Origin: VXNE01 sp963664635
Lineage (GTDB): Bacteria; Pseudomonadota; Gammaproteobacteria; Pseudomonadales; Azotimanducaceae
NCBI GenBank assembly: GCA_963664635.1
Contig: OY761542.1
Location: 1-64,000, forward strand
DNA: 64,000 nt
Direction: 5' to 3'
In this document: positions 35,882-45,198 of the stretch, piece after piece
Layout: every line of letters starts with the position of its first letter
Numbering within the stretch: position 1 is the first letter of the stretch
Translations under genes and position numbers: made by a program
Notes under the pieces: generated by a model
The model's database searches: none
The model's input: the letters and a program-made list of their open reading frames with translations, nothing else
What the model was told of the DNA's origin: nothing

Positions 35882-36619
35882 ATGGGCCCGCTCGGCTTCT
35901 ACAACCTCTGTCTCAAGACCGCCGACCTCGAAGGGAGCGTGGCGTTCTACGAGCGGTTGGGTTTCGCGCGGACCGGCGAGGATGCGCCGGGCCTGCGGGT
36001 CTCGGTGGGGAACGGGACGGACGTGCTGACGTTGATGACGTTCCTGGACACCGACGTGATCAACTTCCGGGGCGCGCACGTCCATCGGTTGATGACGGAA
36101 ATAGAGGCCGCCGGCCTTTGCGTCACCGGGTACAACGAACGTCCCGACCAGCAGCCGTTGATGGTGGACGAAGCGGGGGTCCCGCTCCCGGAGAACGCGT
36201 GCGGGCACTTCACCGTCCACGATCCGGACGGACACGAGCTGTTTTTCAACACCCACCCGTGGGAGCGGGCGCCGTTCGAAGCGGTCGTGCGCGGCGGGCC
36301 CGCGAAACAGGCGCGCGAGGCCGCCCGGGAGGGTCAGGTGGTCTACTGCGTGCCCGTCGCTGACCTCACCGCCAGCCGGGCCTTCTACGAGACCCTCGGC
36401 CTGCGCGTCGAACCAGCTCCGGACGGCGCTTGGGTCACGCCTCATCCCCGCGACGCGGCGTTTCACTTCGCGCTGCGCCTGCGTGTGGGGGGTACCGGTG
36501 GTCCAGCGCTCCTGCTCCAGCGCGCGGCGGGAGTGAAGCGTGGTCACGGGTGGATCGGGAACGACCCCGACGGACGTGTCGTGGAGGTTGCGCGACTTGA
36601 CGGTCGCGGCCCATCCTGA
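35882..36619 (+). CDS. Tandem VOC (glyoxalase-like) domain protein
   Basis: 245 residues with two vicinal-oxygen-chelate domains. The first (about 4-128) starts GFYNLCLKTADLEGSVAFYERLGF and ends GHFTVHDPDGHELFFNTH. The second (about 155-240) starts VVYCVPVADLTASRAFYETLGLRV and ends NDPDGRVVEVARL. The pattern fits glyoxalase, dioxygenase or resistance proteins; the reaction is unknown. ATG 35882 is preferred over the in-frame upstream region. Confidence 0.8.
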   Translation: MGPLGFYNLCLKTADLEGSVAFYERLGFARTGEDAPGLRVSVGNGTDVLTLMTFLDTDVINFRGAHVHRLMTEIEAAGLCVTGYNERPDQQPLMVDEAGVPLPENACGHFTVHDPDGHELFFNTHPWERAPFEAVVRGGPAKQAREAAREGQVVYCVPVADLTASRAFYETLGLRVEPAPDGAWVTPHPRDAAFHFALRLRVGGTGGPALLLQRAAGVKRGHGWIGNDPDGRVVEVARLDGRGPS

Positions 36620-36680
36620 CGGTTGGGTGGGAGTTGCGCTGGCGCGGCCCCCTACGCGCCTCCGCGCCTCCTACGCGCTA
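36604..36680. repeat. Dispersed GC-rich repeat, copy A
   Basis: Bases after the VOC gene read CCTGACGGTTGGGTGGGAGTT and CGCTGGCGCGG...CTACGCGCC. This resembles the order found after polA (57997-58060): CTGACGGTCGCGTTGGGAGTTC, GCTGCGCG, CTACG. It may also serve as a transcription end between two converging genes. Confidence 0.45.
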
Positions 36681-37397
36681 CGCGCCTTCGAGGACGCGCA
36701 TCTCCCTCGCCAACCAATATTGCGCTAACATATTGATTTGTTTTGTGTTCTTTCCCTCGGCGTCCAGCGGAGGAGAGATCCTCACGCGCACCGTTCCGGG
36801 CCGTTTCCGGAACCGGTGCGCCGGCCAATAGCGGCCCGCGTCGTGCGCCACGACCAGGACTGGCACGCCCGTACGGGCGGCGAGCGCCGCCCCGCCGGCC
36901 TGAAACGGCCGCTGCTCGCCCCATGGGACCCGCGACCCCTCGGGAAAGAGCGTGACGGACACGCCGGCGCGCAGGCGTGCGCTGCCGCGCTCGAGGAGCT
37001 GCCGGAGGGCGTCGCGGGGTGCGCCCCGGTCGATCGCGATGGGCCCGTTGATGGCGAATGCCCAGCCGAAGAACGGGATCCATAGCAGCTCGCGCTTGAT
37101 GAGCGTGGTCTGCGGGCTGAGCAGCGTCTGGACGAACAGGGTGTCCCAGGTGCTCTGGTGCTTGACGAGCAGGATGCACGGTCCGTCGGGCAGGTTTTCG
37201 CGCCCTTCCACCTCGGCGCGGATGCCGCAGGTGAGGCGCAGCCAGCCGAGCACCATGCGCGTCCAGGCGCCGATGACGAACACGAAGCGCGCCTTCGTGG
37301 GCAGCATCCATCCGACGATCACCGACAGGCTGCCCCAGGCGACCGTCGACACGATGTACCCCGCGTAGAACAGCACTGCGCGCAGGTCGGCGATCAC
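36678..37397 (-). CDS. plsC: 1-acyl-sn-glycerol-3-phosphate acyltransferase
   Basis: 239 residues from a GTG that overlaps the gmhB stop (GTGA). It has an N-terminal membrane segment, the catalytic HX4D motif (KHQSTWDT), the FFGWAFAINGPIAIDR block and FPEGSR for substrate binding. It makes phosphatidic acid at the inner membrane. It is the downstream partner of gmhB. Confidence 0.92.
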   Translation of the reverse strand: MIADLRAVLFYAGYIVSTVAWGSLSVIVGWMLPTKARFVFVIGAWTRMVLGWLRLTCGIRAEVEGRENLPDGPCILLVKHQSTWDTLFVQTLLSPQTTLIKRELLWIPFFGWAFAINGPIAIDRGAPRDALRQLLERGSARLRAGVSVTLFPEGSRVPWGEQRPFQAGGAALAARTGVPVLVVAHDAGRYWPAHRFRKRPGTVRVRISPPLDAEGKNTKQINMLAQYWLAREMRVLEGA

Positions 37398-37954
37398 GCC
37401 GCGGTCCCCCGGGCGGCCGCGGCGAGGTCGTCGTACACGAGGCGAACACCCAGGGCGCGGGCTTCGGCTTCGACGCCGGCGCCGTTGCCGGTGCGCACGA
37501 GGATCGGGTCGCAGCCGGCGGCGAAGGCGGCTTCCATGTCGCGCAGCGAGTCTCCCACGAAGCACGTGTCCCGCCCCGCTACGCCGAAGTCGGCCATGGC
37601 CGCCCTCAGCATCCCGGGCCGGGGTTTGCGACAGGCGCAGCCGTCTTCGGGACGATGCGGGCAGACATACACGCGGTCGAGACGGGCGCCGCGGGCGCCG
37701 AGAACCGCGGCCATGCGCCGGTGCACGGCCGCGAGGTCGTTCCCGCTCATGAGGCCCCGACCCACCCCGCTCTGATTCGTGCAGACCGCGACCGTGCAGG
37801 CGCGCGCGTTGAGGGACGCTACCGCCGCCAGGCCGCCGTCGATGGGCGACCATTCGGCCGGCGTTTTGATGTAGTTTCCGGGGTCTCCATCGTGCTTGGG
37901 CGGCGGACAGTGGTTGATCACGCCGTCGCGGTCGAGCAATACGAGCCTGTACAT
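37394..37954 (-). CDS. gmhB: D-glycero-beta-D-manno-heptose-1,7-bisphosphate 7-phosphatase
   Basis: 186 residues from ATG 37954 (MYRLVLLDRDGVINHCPP). It has HAD motifs DRDGVIN, TNQSG, KPRPGML and GDSLRDMEAAF. The zinc ligands are CPHRPEDGCACRKP. It acts in ADP-heptose synthesis for LPS core. The next gene upstream is tag on the other strand, 36 bases away, with no glyQS between. Confidence 0.93.
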   Translation of the reverse strand: MYRLVLLDRDGVINHCPPPKHDGDPGNYIKTPAEWSPIDGGLAAVASLNARACTVAVCTNQSGVGRGLMSGNDLAAVHRRMAAVLGARGARLDRVYVCPHRPEDGCACRKPRPGMLRAAMADFGVAGRDTCFVGDSLRDMEAAFAAGCDPILVRTGNGAGVEAEARALGVRLVYDDLAAAARGTAA

Positions 37955-37990
37955 GGGTGAAGTCGTGGGGTTCTTGCGGCACGTCTCCAG

Positions 37991-38587
37991 ATGACCGCGG
38001 ATGATATGGGCAAACGGCGCTGTGCATGGAGCGCGTCGGACCCGGACATGCTGCGCTACCACGACGCCGAGTGGGGCGTGCCCGTCCGGGACCCGCGCGA
38101 CCTGTTCGAGCGGCTGATCCTGGAAGGGATGCAGGCGGGCCTCTCATGGCGGACGATCCTCGTCAAGCGGTCGCACATGGTGCGGGTGTTCCACGGGTTC
38201 GACCCGGATCGCCTGGCGGCGGCCCGCGACGAGGACCTCGCGCGCTGGCTGGCGGACCCGGGGGTCATCCGCCACCGCGGCAAGCTGACCGCCATGGTCG
38301 GCAACGCCCGGCACTTCCTGGAACTCCAGGACCCGGTGGCTTTCCTCTGGTCGTACGTGGACGGAGCGCCGATCTGCAACCGCTGGGAGGATGGCGCGCA
38401 GGTGCCGAGCAAGACGCCCGCGTCGGTGGCGATGTCCAAGGCCCTGCGCAAGCTGGGATTCCGTTTCGTGGGGCCGACGATCTGCTACGCGTTCATGCAG
38501 AGCGCCGGGCTGGTGAACGACCACGTCGTCGACTGCTTCCGCCACGCGGAGCTGCTCACGCGCGAGCCCCCCGCCACGGGCGCGTAG
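37991..38587 (+). CDS. tag: DNA-3-methyladenine glycosylase I
   Basis: 198 residues. It has RCAWSASDPDMLRYHDAEWGVPVRDPRDLFERLILEGMQAGLSW, the Tag signature with zinc-binding Cys and His, and the C-terminal AFMQSAGLVNDHVVDCFRH (second Cys/His pair). It removes 3-methyladenine from alkylated DNA. ATG 38006 (MGKRRCAW) is an equally plausible start. Confidence 0.95.
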   Translation: MTADDMGKRRCAWSASDPDMLRYHDAEWGVPVRDPRDLFERLILEGMQAGLSWRTILVKRSHMVRVFHGFDPDRLAAARDEDLARWLADPGVIRHRGKLTAMVGNARHFLELQDPVAFLWSYVDGAPICNRWEDGAQVPSKTPASVAMSKALRKLGFRFVGPTICYAFMQSAGLVNDHVVDCFRHAELLTREPPATGA

Positions 38588-38593
38588 CGCGCG

Positions 38594-39463
38594 ATGGCCT
38601 GGATCGTCATCGGCCTGATACGCGTCCTCGCCTGGCTGCCGCTGTCGTGGGCCCGGGCGCTCGGCGGGCTGGTGGGCCGGCTCGGCTGGTGGCTGCGGGT
38701 GCCGGCCGCCTCCGTCACGGAGGCGAACCTCGCGCTGTGCTATCCGGAACTCGATCGGCAGGTACGCCGCGAACTCGGTCGCCGCAGCCTGATGGAAACC
38801 TGCCGCCTCGCGCTCGAGAGCGGATTCGTGTGGCATGCGCGCCGGGAGGCTTTCGCCGATGCGCTCGAGGTCGTGGCCGGCGACGAACTGCTGGAGTCCG
38901 CGCGGTCGCATCCCGGGGGGACGCTGATCCTCGTGCCGCACTGGGGGAATTGGGAAGTGCTGGCGTTCGCGCTCGGGCCGCGGATGCCGATCACCTTCCT
39001 CTACGACTCGCCGAAGGAACGTGCGCTCGAGGCCGCAATGGTCCGCGCCCGCACGCAGTGGGGCCTGGCGCTGGCGCCCCTCGACGTCGGCGGCCTGCGC
39101 CAGGTGCGGCGTGCCCTGGCGGCGGGCGAGGCCGTGGGCGTGTTGCCCGACCAGACGCCGCGCCCCGACGCCGCGGTGCGGGCGCCCTTCTTCGGCGTGG
39201 ACGTGCTGACCATGACGCTGGCGCGGCGGCTGCTCGGGGAGCGGACGCAGGTGCTGCTGGTCACGGTGGGCCGGTCGCGGCGCGGATTCGAGCTGGTCTG
39301 CGAAGCCGTGGACGACGCGGTCCGCGACGAGGACCCGGTGGTCAGCGCCACCGCGATGAACGCGGCGATCGAAACCGCCGTCCGGCGCGACCCGGCGCAG
39401 TACCAGTGGGAGTACAAGCGTTTCCGGGAGCGGCGCCGCCGCGGCGGACCGAAACCAGGGTGA
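38594..39463 (+). CDS. LpxL/HtrB-type lipid A (lauroyl) acyltransferase
   Basis: 289 residues. It has an N-terminal membrane anchor, SVTEANLALCYPEL, the catalytic HX4E motif (PHWGNWEV), and DQTPRPDAAVRAPFFGVD, followed by ending QYQWEYKRFRERR. It should transfer an acyl chain to lipid A at the inner membrane. It starts 6 bases after tag, matching the tag-htrB order of pseudomonads. LpxL and LpxM types cannot be told apart here. Confidence 0.85.
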   Translation: MAWIVIGLIRVLAWLPLSWARALGGLVGRLGWWLRVPAASVTEANLALCYPELDRQVRRELGRRSLMETCRLALESGFVWHARREAFADALEVVAGDELLESARSHPGGTLILVPHWGNWEVLAFALGPRMPITFLYDSPKERALEAAMVRARTQWGLALAPLDVGGLRQVRRALAAGEAVGVLPDQTPRPDAAVRAPFFGVDVLTMTLARRLLGERTQVLLVTVGRSRRGFELVCEAVDDAVRDEDPVVSATAMNAAIETAVRRDPAQYQWEYKRFRERRRRGGPKPG

Positions 39464-39472
39464 TCGGCGCCC

Positions 39473-40915
39473 TCAGCTACGCCAGTAAGCCGGCGTCAGC
39501 AGCACGAGCAGGGTGAAGATCTCCAGGCGCCCGAGGAGCATCGCGAGCACCAGCAGCCACTTCGTCGGAGCGTTCAGGTCCGCGTAGTTCAGCGCGACGG
39601 AGCCGAGCCCGGGACCGAGGTTGTTCAGGCACGCCCCGACCGCGGAGAAGGCGCTGGTGAAGTCGAGGCCCGAGATGCCGAGGACGAGGCAGACCATGGC
39701 CAGGAAGATGGTGATGTAGGCGGCGAAGAACCCCCAGACGCCGTCCATGACGCGGTCGGAGATCACGTCCCGTCCGAGCTTCACCGGAAACACCCCGTTC
39801 GGGTGAATCAGCCGGCGGATCTCCCGCAGCCCCTGCCGGGCAACCAGCAGCACCCGCATCATCTTGATCCCACCCGCCGTCGAGCCGGCACAGCCGCCGG
39901 CGAAGGCGGCGAAGAGCAGCAGGAACGGCACGAACGACGGCCACAGGCTGAAGTTCGCCGTCGTGAAGCCGGTCGTGGTGGTGATGGACACCGCCTGGAA
40001 GATGCCGTCGCGGACCGGACTCGACGTGGCGCCCGGGTTCTGCGCGAGGCTCGCCACGACCAGGACCGCCACGAAGACCAGCGCGGAAAGATAGGTGCGC
40101 ACTTCCCGGTCCGTGAAGTAGAGCGCGGGCCGCCGCCAGGCGAGGAAGTGGAGCCCGAAGTTGATGCCCGAGAGGATCATGAAGACGATCGCGACGGACT
40201 CGACCCAGCCGCTCGCGAAGTGTCCCAGGCTGGCGTCGTGGGTCGAGAAGCCGCCGATCGCCACGGTGGAGAAAGCGTGGCAGATCGCGTCGAAGAGGCT
40301 CATTCCGGCCACCCAGTACGCGAGCGCGCAGGCGAGCGTCAGCCCGGCGTAGATCAGCCAGAGCGCCCGCGCCGTCTCGGTGATGCGCGGGGTCAGCTTG
40401 GTGTCCTTGACCGGGCCCGGCGACTCGGCGCGATAGAGCTGCATGCCGCCCACCCCGAGCATCGGCAGCACGGCGACCGCGAGGACGATGATCCCCATGC
40501 CCCCGAGCCATTGGAGCAGTTGCCGGTAGAAAAGGATGGACCGGGGCAGGTCGTCGAGGCCGGTGACGACCGTCGCTCCCGTGGTCGTCAACCCGGAGAG
40601 CGACTCGAAGGCGGCGTCCGTGAACGAGTGCGCCAGGCTCGGCGCGAAGTACAGCGGCAGCGCCCCGAACAGGCCGAGGCCCACATAGAACAGCACCGTG
40701 ATGAGGAAGCCCTCGCGGCTGCGGAGCTCCGCCTCTCCGCGCGGGCGGGAGAAGCGCAGGAAGGCGCCGGCGCCGAACGTGATGCCGAAGGCGGCCAGGA
40801 ACGTCGCGATGGTCTGTTCGCCGTAGAAGAGCGCCACCGCGACCGGCACCACCATCGCGATGCTGAAGAGCATCAGCAGCACGCCGGTGACGCGGAGGAT
40901 GACGCCGAAGTGCAC
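39473..40915 (-). CDS. trkH: Potassium uptake channel subunit TrkH
   Basis: 480 residues, polytopic. K+ selectivity-filter-like loops are visible: SLSGLTTTGATVVTGLDDLP, FSTVAIGGFSTHD, SITTTTGFTTANFSLWP and SAVGACLNNLGPGLG. It works with TrkA, encoded just upstream (9 bases). The start is GTG 40915. A trkH next to trkA differs from the Pseudomonas order, where it is elsewhere. Confidence 0.95.
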   Translation of the reverse strand: MHFGVILRVTGVLLMLFSIAMVVPVAVALFYGEQTIATFLAAFGITFGAGAFLRFSRPRGEAELRSREGFLITVLFYVGLGLFGALPLYFAPSLAHSFTDAAFESLSGLTTTGATVVTGLDDLPRSILFYRQLLQWLGGMGIIVLAVAVLPMLGVGGMQLYRAESPGPVKDTKLTPRITETARALWLIYAGLTLACALAYWVAGMSLFDAICHAFSTVAIGGFSTHDASLGHFASGWVESVAIVFMILSGINFGLHFLAWRRPALYFTDREVRTYLSALVFVAVLVVASLAQNPGATSSPVRDGIFQAVSITTTTGFTTANFSLWPSFVPFLLLFAAFAGGCAGSTAGGIKMMRVLLVARQGLREIRRLIHPNGVFPVKLGRDVISDRVMDGVWGFFAAYITIFLAMVCLVLGISGLDFTSAFSAVGACLNNLGPGLGSVALNYADLNAPTKWLLVLAMLLGRLEIFTLLVLLTPAYWRS

Positions 40916-40924
40916 GGAGTCGTC

Positions 40925-42298
40925 TCAGAAGAAGGACAGGCCGACCTGGAACAGGCGCTCGACGGCGGGAATGCGCCGTTTGTCCGTCACGAAGAGGATG
41001 ACGTGGTCGTCCGGCTGCACGACGATGTCGTCGTGCGCGATCAGGACATCGTCGCCACGCACGATCGCGCCGACCGTGGTCCCCGGCGGCAGCTTGAGGT
41101 CGCTGAGGGTGCGCCCGGCGACCTTGCTGCTGCGCGCGTCGCCGTGGACGACCGCCTCGATGGCCTCGGCGGCGCCCCGGCGCAGGCTGTGCACCCGCGC
41201 GATGTCCGCGCGCCGCACGTGCTTGAGAATCGTGCTGGTGGTGGCGAGCTGCGGGGAGATGGCGACGTTGATGTCGCCCCCTTCCATGAGGTCGACATAG
41301 GCCGGCTTGCCGATCAGGGTCATCACCTGGCGCACGCCGAGGCGCCTGGAGAGCAGCGACGACATGATGTTGACCTCGTCGTCGTTGGTCACCGCGCAGA
41401 AGGCGTCGGTGCGCTCGATGTTCTCCTCGAGCAGGAGGTCCTTGTCGGTCGCGTCGCCGTGGATGACCACGGCGGAGTCCAGGTGCTGGGCCAGTTCGTT
41501 CGCGCGCGCGGCGTCGTGTTCGACCACCTTGACGGAGAATAGCGGCTCGATCGCGCGGGCGAGCTGTTCTCCGATGTGTCCGCCGCCGGCGATGAGCACC
41601 CGCTTGTAGGGGCGTTCGACCCGCCGGAGCTCGGCCATGACGGCGTTGATGTCGTCCGCGGCGGCGATGAAGAAGACGTCGTCCTCGGCCTCGATGATCG
41701 TGTCGCCCTCGGGAATGATCGCCCGGCCGCGCCGGAAGATGGCTGCGACCCGGGAGTCGACCTTCGGCATGCGCTGGCGCAGGAAGCGCAGGTCCTCGCC
41801 GACCAGGGGGCTGTCGTGGGTGGCCTTCACCGCGACCAGCTTGACCTTGCCGTCGGCGAAGTCGAGCACCTGCAGCGCGCCGGGGTGCTCGAGCAGTTCC
41901 TTGATCTGCTCGGTCACGACGTGCTCCGGGTTGATGAGCACGTCGATCGGCATGTGCTCCTGGGTGAAGAACCCAGTGCGGGTGTGGTACGAGTCCGCCC
42001 GGATCCGCGCGATCTTGGTGGGCGTGCGGAACATCGAGTAGCAGACCTGGCACGCCACCATGTTGACCTCGTCGTTCGGGGTCACCGCGATCAGCATGTC
42101 CGCGTCCCCCGCGCCGGCTTCGCGCAGCACGTCCGGACGGGAGGCGTGGCCGTGGATGGTGCGGATGTCGAGGCGGTCGCGCAATTCGCGCAGGCGGTCG
42201 CCGTCGATGTCGACCAGGGTGATGTCGAAGGCCTCCCTGGCGAGGTGCTCGGCGAGCGTGCCGCCCACCTGGCCCGCGCCGAGAATGAGGATGTTCAC
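40925..42298 (-). CDS. trkA: Trk system potassium uptake regulator TrkA
   Basis: 457 residues with two RCK units. Each has a Rossmann NAD site (NILILGAGQVGGTLAEHLA; RVLIAGGGHIGEQLARAIE) followed by a TrkA-C domain (DSPLVGEDLRFL; IVRGDDVLIAHDDIVVQPDDHVILF). The GTG start overlaps the rsmB stop (GTGA). Confidence 0.96.
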   Translation of the reverse strand: MNILILGAGQVGGTLAEHLAREAFDITLVDIDGDRLRELRDRLDIRTIHGHASRPDVLREAGAGDADMLIAVTPNDEVNMVACQVCYSMFRTPTKIARIRADSYHTRTGFFTQEHMPIDVLINPEHVVTEQIKELLEHPGALQVLDFADGKVKLVAVKATHDSPLVGEDLRFLRQRMPKVDSRVAAIFRRGRAIIPEGDTIIEAEDDVFFIAAADDINAVMAELRRVERPYKRVLIAGGGHIGEQLARAIEPLFSVKVVEHDAARANELAQHLDSAVVIHGDATDKDLLLEENIERTDAFCAVTNDDEVNIMSSLLSRRLGVRQVMTLIGKPAYVDLMEGGDINVAISPQLATTSTILKHVRRADIARVHSLRRGAAEAIEAVVHGDARSSKVAGRTLSDLKLPPGTTVGAIVRGDDVLIAHDDIVVQPDDHVILFVTDKRRIPAVERLFQVGLSFF

Positions 42299-43608
42299 CC
42301 CGCCGCGCCCTGCGCGCCGCGCGATTTCTTGACGATGCGCGCGAAGTAGAACCCGTCCGGTCCGCCGGGGGCCGGCAGCAGCACGCGGCCGTGCCCGGTC
42401 GGCCGGCCCCAGGCCGCGTCGATGGGAACGGGGGCGGCGTCCGGCGTGGCGGCGAGAAACTCCTCCATGACGGCGTCGTTCTCTTCCGGGAGGATGGAGC
42501 AGGTACAGTAAAGCAGCGTGCCGTCGCTGGAAAGGACGCCCCAGAGGCTCGCGAGCATGTCGCGCTGGCGCCGCGCCGCGTTGCGCACGTGGCCCGGCGT
42601 GCGCGACACCTTGATGTCGGGGTGGCGGCGCAGCGTGCCCGTGCTGGAGCAGGGCGCGTCGAGCAGGATCGCGTCGAACGGCGTGCCGTCCCACCAGGCC
42701 GTGTCGGTCGCGTCTCCCACGGTGACCCGCGCCGGGCGGTGCCCCAGGCGCGCGGCGTCGGCGCGCAGGCGGCCGAGGCGGTCGTCGCTCACGTCGAGCG
42801 CGGTGAGGGCGAGGGCGGGTTCCCCTTCGAGCAGCGCGAACGTCTTGCCCCCGGGGGCGGCGCAGGCATCGAGCACGCGCGCCCCGCCGCGGCAAGGGAG
42901 CAGGGTGGGCGCGAGCTGGGCGGCTTCGTCCTGCACCGCCACCCAGCCCTTGTCGTAACCCGGCAACCGGGCGGCGGGGACCGGGGTCTCCAGGACGAGG
43001 GATGCCGGTGCGAGACCGGGACGGTGGGCGATTTCGGCCGCGTCGAGCAGCGCGTGGTACGCCAGCACGTCGTTCTTCGCGCGGTTGACGCGAAGCGCCA
43101 TCGGTGCGCGCGTGTTGTTGGCCTCGAAGAGTTCCGGACAGTGCTCGGGCCAGGCCGCCTGGAGGGCCTCGATCAGCCAGGCGGGGTGTTCCAGGCGCGC
43201 TTCGTCCGACGTCGGCGGCGTGGCGGTCCGGGCCTCGCGGCGCAGTACCCCGTTCACCAGTGCCCGGGCCCACGGCTTGCGCAGCAGGCCGGCCGCGGCG
43301 ACGGTTTCGGAAACCGCGGCGTGGTCGGGAATGCGCAGGTGCCGGAGCTGGTACAGCCCGACCAGCAGGAGCGCGTACACGTCCTGGTCGCGGTCGCGCA
43401 GGGGTTGGGAGAGGCGCGCGTCGACCGTGCCCCGCAACGAGAAGTAGTGTCGGCACGTGCCGAAGGCGAGTTCGCGCACGAGGGGCGGGGTTCCGGCCCC
43501 CAGGATCTCGTCCAGCGGGCGCCCCTGGCGGCGTACCCCGTCCACGGCGCGCGCCGCCCGGGCGCGCAAGACGGCACCGTCGGCCGGCCGCGCGTCAGCG
43601 GGGCACAT
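42295..43608 (-). CDS. rsmB: 16S rRNA (cytosine967-C5)-methyltransferase RsmB
   Basis: 437 residues from ATG 43608 (MCPADARPADG). It has an NusB-like N-terminal domain (RDRDQDVYALLLVGLYQLRHLRIPDHAAV). The SAM domain has DACAAPGGKTF, DAPCSSTG and the catalytic CTCSILPEEND. The start lies inside the end of fmt (14-base overlap). The order fmt-rsmB-trkA is conserved in gammaproteobacteria. Confidence 0.95.
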   Translation of the reverse strand: MCPADARPADGAVLRARAARAVDGVRRQGRPLDEILGAGTPPLVRELAFGTCRHYFSLRGTVDARLSQPLRDRDQDVYALLLVGLYQLRHLRIPDHAAVSETVAAAGLLRKPWARALVNGVLRREARTATPPTSDEARLEHPAWLIEALQAAWPEHCPELFEANNTRAPMALRVNRAKNDVLAYHALLDAAEIAHRPGLAPASLVLETPVPAARLPGYDKGWVAVQDEAAQLAPTLLPCRGGARVLDACAAPGGKTFALLEGEPALALTALDVSDDRLGRLRADAARLGHRPARVTVGDATDTAWWDGTPFDAILLDAPCSSTGTLRRHPDIKVSRTPGHVRNAARRQRDMLASLWGVLSSDGTLLYCTCSILPEENDAVMEEFLAATPDAAPVPIDAAWGRPTGHGRVLLPAPGGPDGFYFARIVKKSRGAQGAAG

Positions 43609-44533
43609 CGAATCGAACACCGGTAGCAAAGACCTGCGGGAATCCGTTGGCCGCGGCCGACGCCGACATGGGCCGGCCCTTGCCGCGGGCGAGCTGCACG
43701 GTCTCGAGTAGCAGCGCGCCGGCGCCGCAGCCGACCGCGAGCCCTTCCGCTGTTTGCTGCAGGAGCCCCGGGGTCGGCGCGCCGGAGTCGATGGCGCGGG
43801 CGGCCAGGATGCCGATCCGCTCGCCGTCGAGGGCGGCGAAGGCGCTGCGCCGGCCGGACAGCGCCCGTACCTGCAGGGCGATGGCGGTTGCCGGCAGGGT
43901 CCAGTCGATGATCGCGTCGCGTGCGGTCAGCTTCGGCGCCGGCGTTGCGAGCGCGGAGTCCTGGGGAACCGGGTCGAGCGCGTCGATGCGGGCGAGACAC
44001 TCGAGCAGCAATCCGGCGCCGAGGTCCGCCAGTCGCTCCGTCAGCGTCGCGCCGGTCTCGTCGGGACCGATGGGCGTCGAACGGCGGGCGAGGACGGGGC
44101 CGGTGTCGAGGCCGGCGTCCACCTGCATGATGCTGACCCCGGTGATGGCGTCCCCGGCCATGATCGCCCGCTCGACCGGCGCGGCGCCCCGCCAGCGGGG
44201 CAGAAGGGAGGCGTGCACGTTGATGCAGCCGCGGGCGGGGGCGTCGAGTACGGCGGGGGGGAGCAGGAGGCCGTAGGCGGCGACCACGAGGACGTCCAGG
44301 GTGCGGATACGCTCCAGTTCCGCCACGATTCGCTCGGGCGTGCGCACCGCAAGCCCGAGGGCTTCGGCGCAGCGGCGCGTGGGACTGGGCGTCGGTCGGC
44401 GGCGACGGCCCGCCGGGCGGTCCGGCTGCGTGAACACCGCGGCGACGGGGTGTGGCGAGGCGTGCAGGGCGCGCAGGATGCGCACGGCGAAGTCGGGAGT
44501 GCCGGCGAACCCCAGCGTGAGGGGGCCGCTCAA
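43595..44533 (-). CDS. fmt: Methionyl-tRNA formyltransferase
   Basis: 312 residues from a TTG that overlaps the def stop (TTGA), giving MSGPLTLGFAGTPDFAV. Formyltransferase motifs are present: INVHASLLPRWRGAAPVERAI with the catalytic Asn/His, and SIMQVDAGLDTGPVL. The C-terminal domain is shorter in conserved features but complete. It formylates initiator Met-tRNA; def next door removes the formyl group. Confidence 0.95.
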   Translation of the reverse strand: MSGPLTLGFAGTPDFAVRILRALHASPHPVAAVFTQPDRPAGRRRRPTPSPTRRCAEALGLAVRTPERIVAELERIRTLDVLVVAAYGLLLPPAVLDAPARGCINVHASLLPRWRGAAPVERAIMAGDAITGVSIMQVDAGLDTGPVLARRSTPIGPDETGATLTERLADLGAGLLLECLARIDALDPVPQDSALATPAPKLTARDAIIDWTLPATAIALQVRALSGRRSAFAALDGERIGILAARAIDSGAPTPGLLQQTAEGLAVGCGAGALLLETVQLARGKGRPMSASAAANGFPQVFATGVRFDVPR

Positions 44534-45042
44534 GCCTTCGCGGCCTCTTCGCGCCGTTGTTTCTCGAGCTTCTTGCGGATGCGGCCGCGTTTCAGGCTGG
44601 ACAGGTAGTCGACGAAGAGCTTGCCCTCGAGATGGTCGCACTCGTGCTGGATGCACACGGACAGCAGGCCGTCGGCCTCCAGCGCGAACGGCGCGCCGTC
44701 CCGGTCGAGGGCGGTGACGCGAATGTGCTCCGCGCGGCGGACGAGTTCGTGGAAGCCGGGCACGGACAGGCAACCCTCCTCGCGCTCCTGGGCGCCCCCG
44801 AGCGTTTCGATCTCCGGGTTCACGAATGCATGGGGCTGGTCGTGGTCCGGGGAGACGTCCACCACGACGATGCGCCGGTGCACGTCCACCTGGCTGGCGG
44901 CGAGCCCTATGCCCGGGGCGGCGTACATGGTCTCGAGCATGTCGTCGATCAACTGGCGCATGCCCGCGGTGACCTCCGGGACGGGCTGTGCGCGGATGCG
45001 CAGGCGGGGATTGGGATATTCCAGAATCGGCAGCAGTGCCAT
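44530..45042 (-). CDS. def: Peptide deformylase
   Basis: 170 residues. All three motifs are seen: GIGLAASQV, EEGCLSVPGF (metal Cys) and QHECDHLEGKLFVDYLS (HECDH with the metal His pair). It starts at ATG 45042 and heads the def-fmt-rsmB-trkA-trkH run, divergent from dprA. Confidence 0.97.
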   Translation of the reverse strand: MALLPILEYPNPRLRIRAQPVPEVTAGMRQLIDDMLETMYAAPGIGLAASQVDVHRRIVVVDVSPDHDQPHAFVNPEIETLGGAQEREEGCLSVPGFHELVRRAEHIRVTALDRDGAPFALEADGLLSVCIQHECDHLEGKLFVDYLSSLKRGRIRKKLEKQRREEAAKA

Positions 45043-45198
45043 GTGGGATCGTCACCTCGCGGCGGGTGCGGGACGCAATGATAGATAAGTTTCGGCGACG
45101 GCGGGCCGATCTCCCACATCCCCGCGGGGCGGATACGCACGCGACCCGAGGGCGTTGGCTGGCGGCAGGCGCCCGGGCGAAGGGGTACAAGGGAGCGC

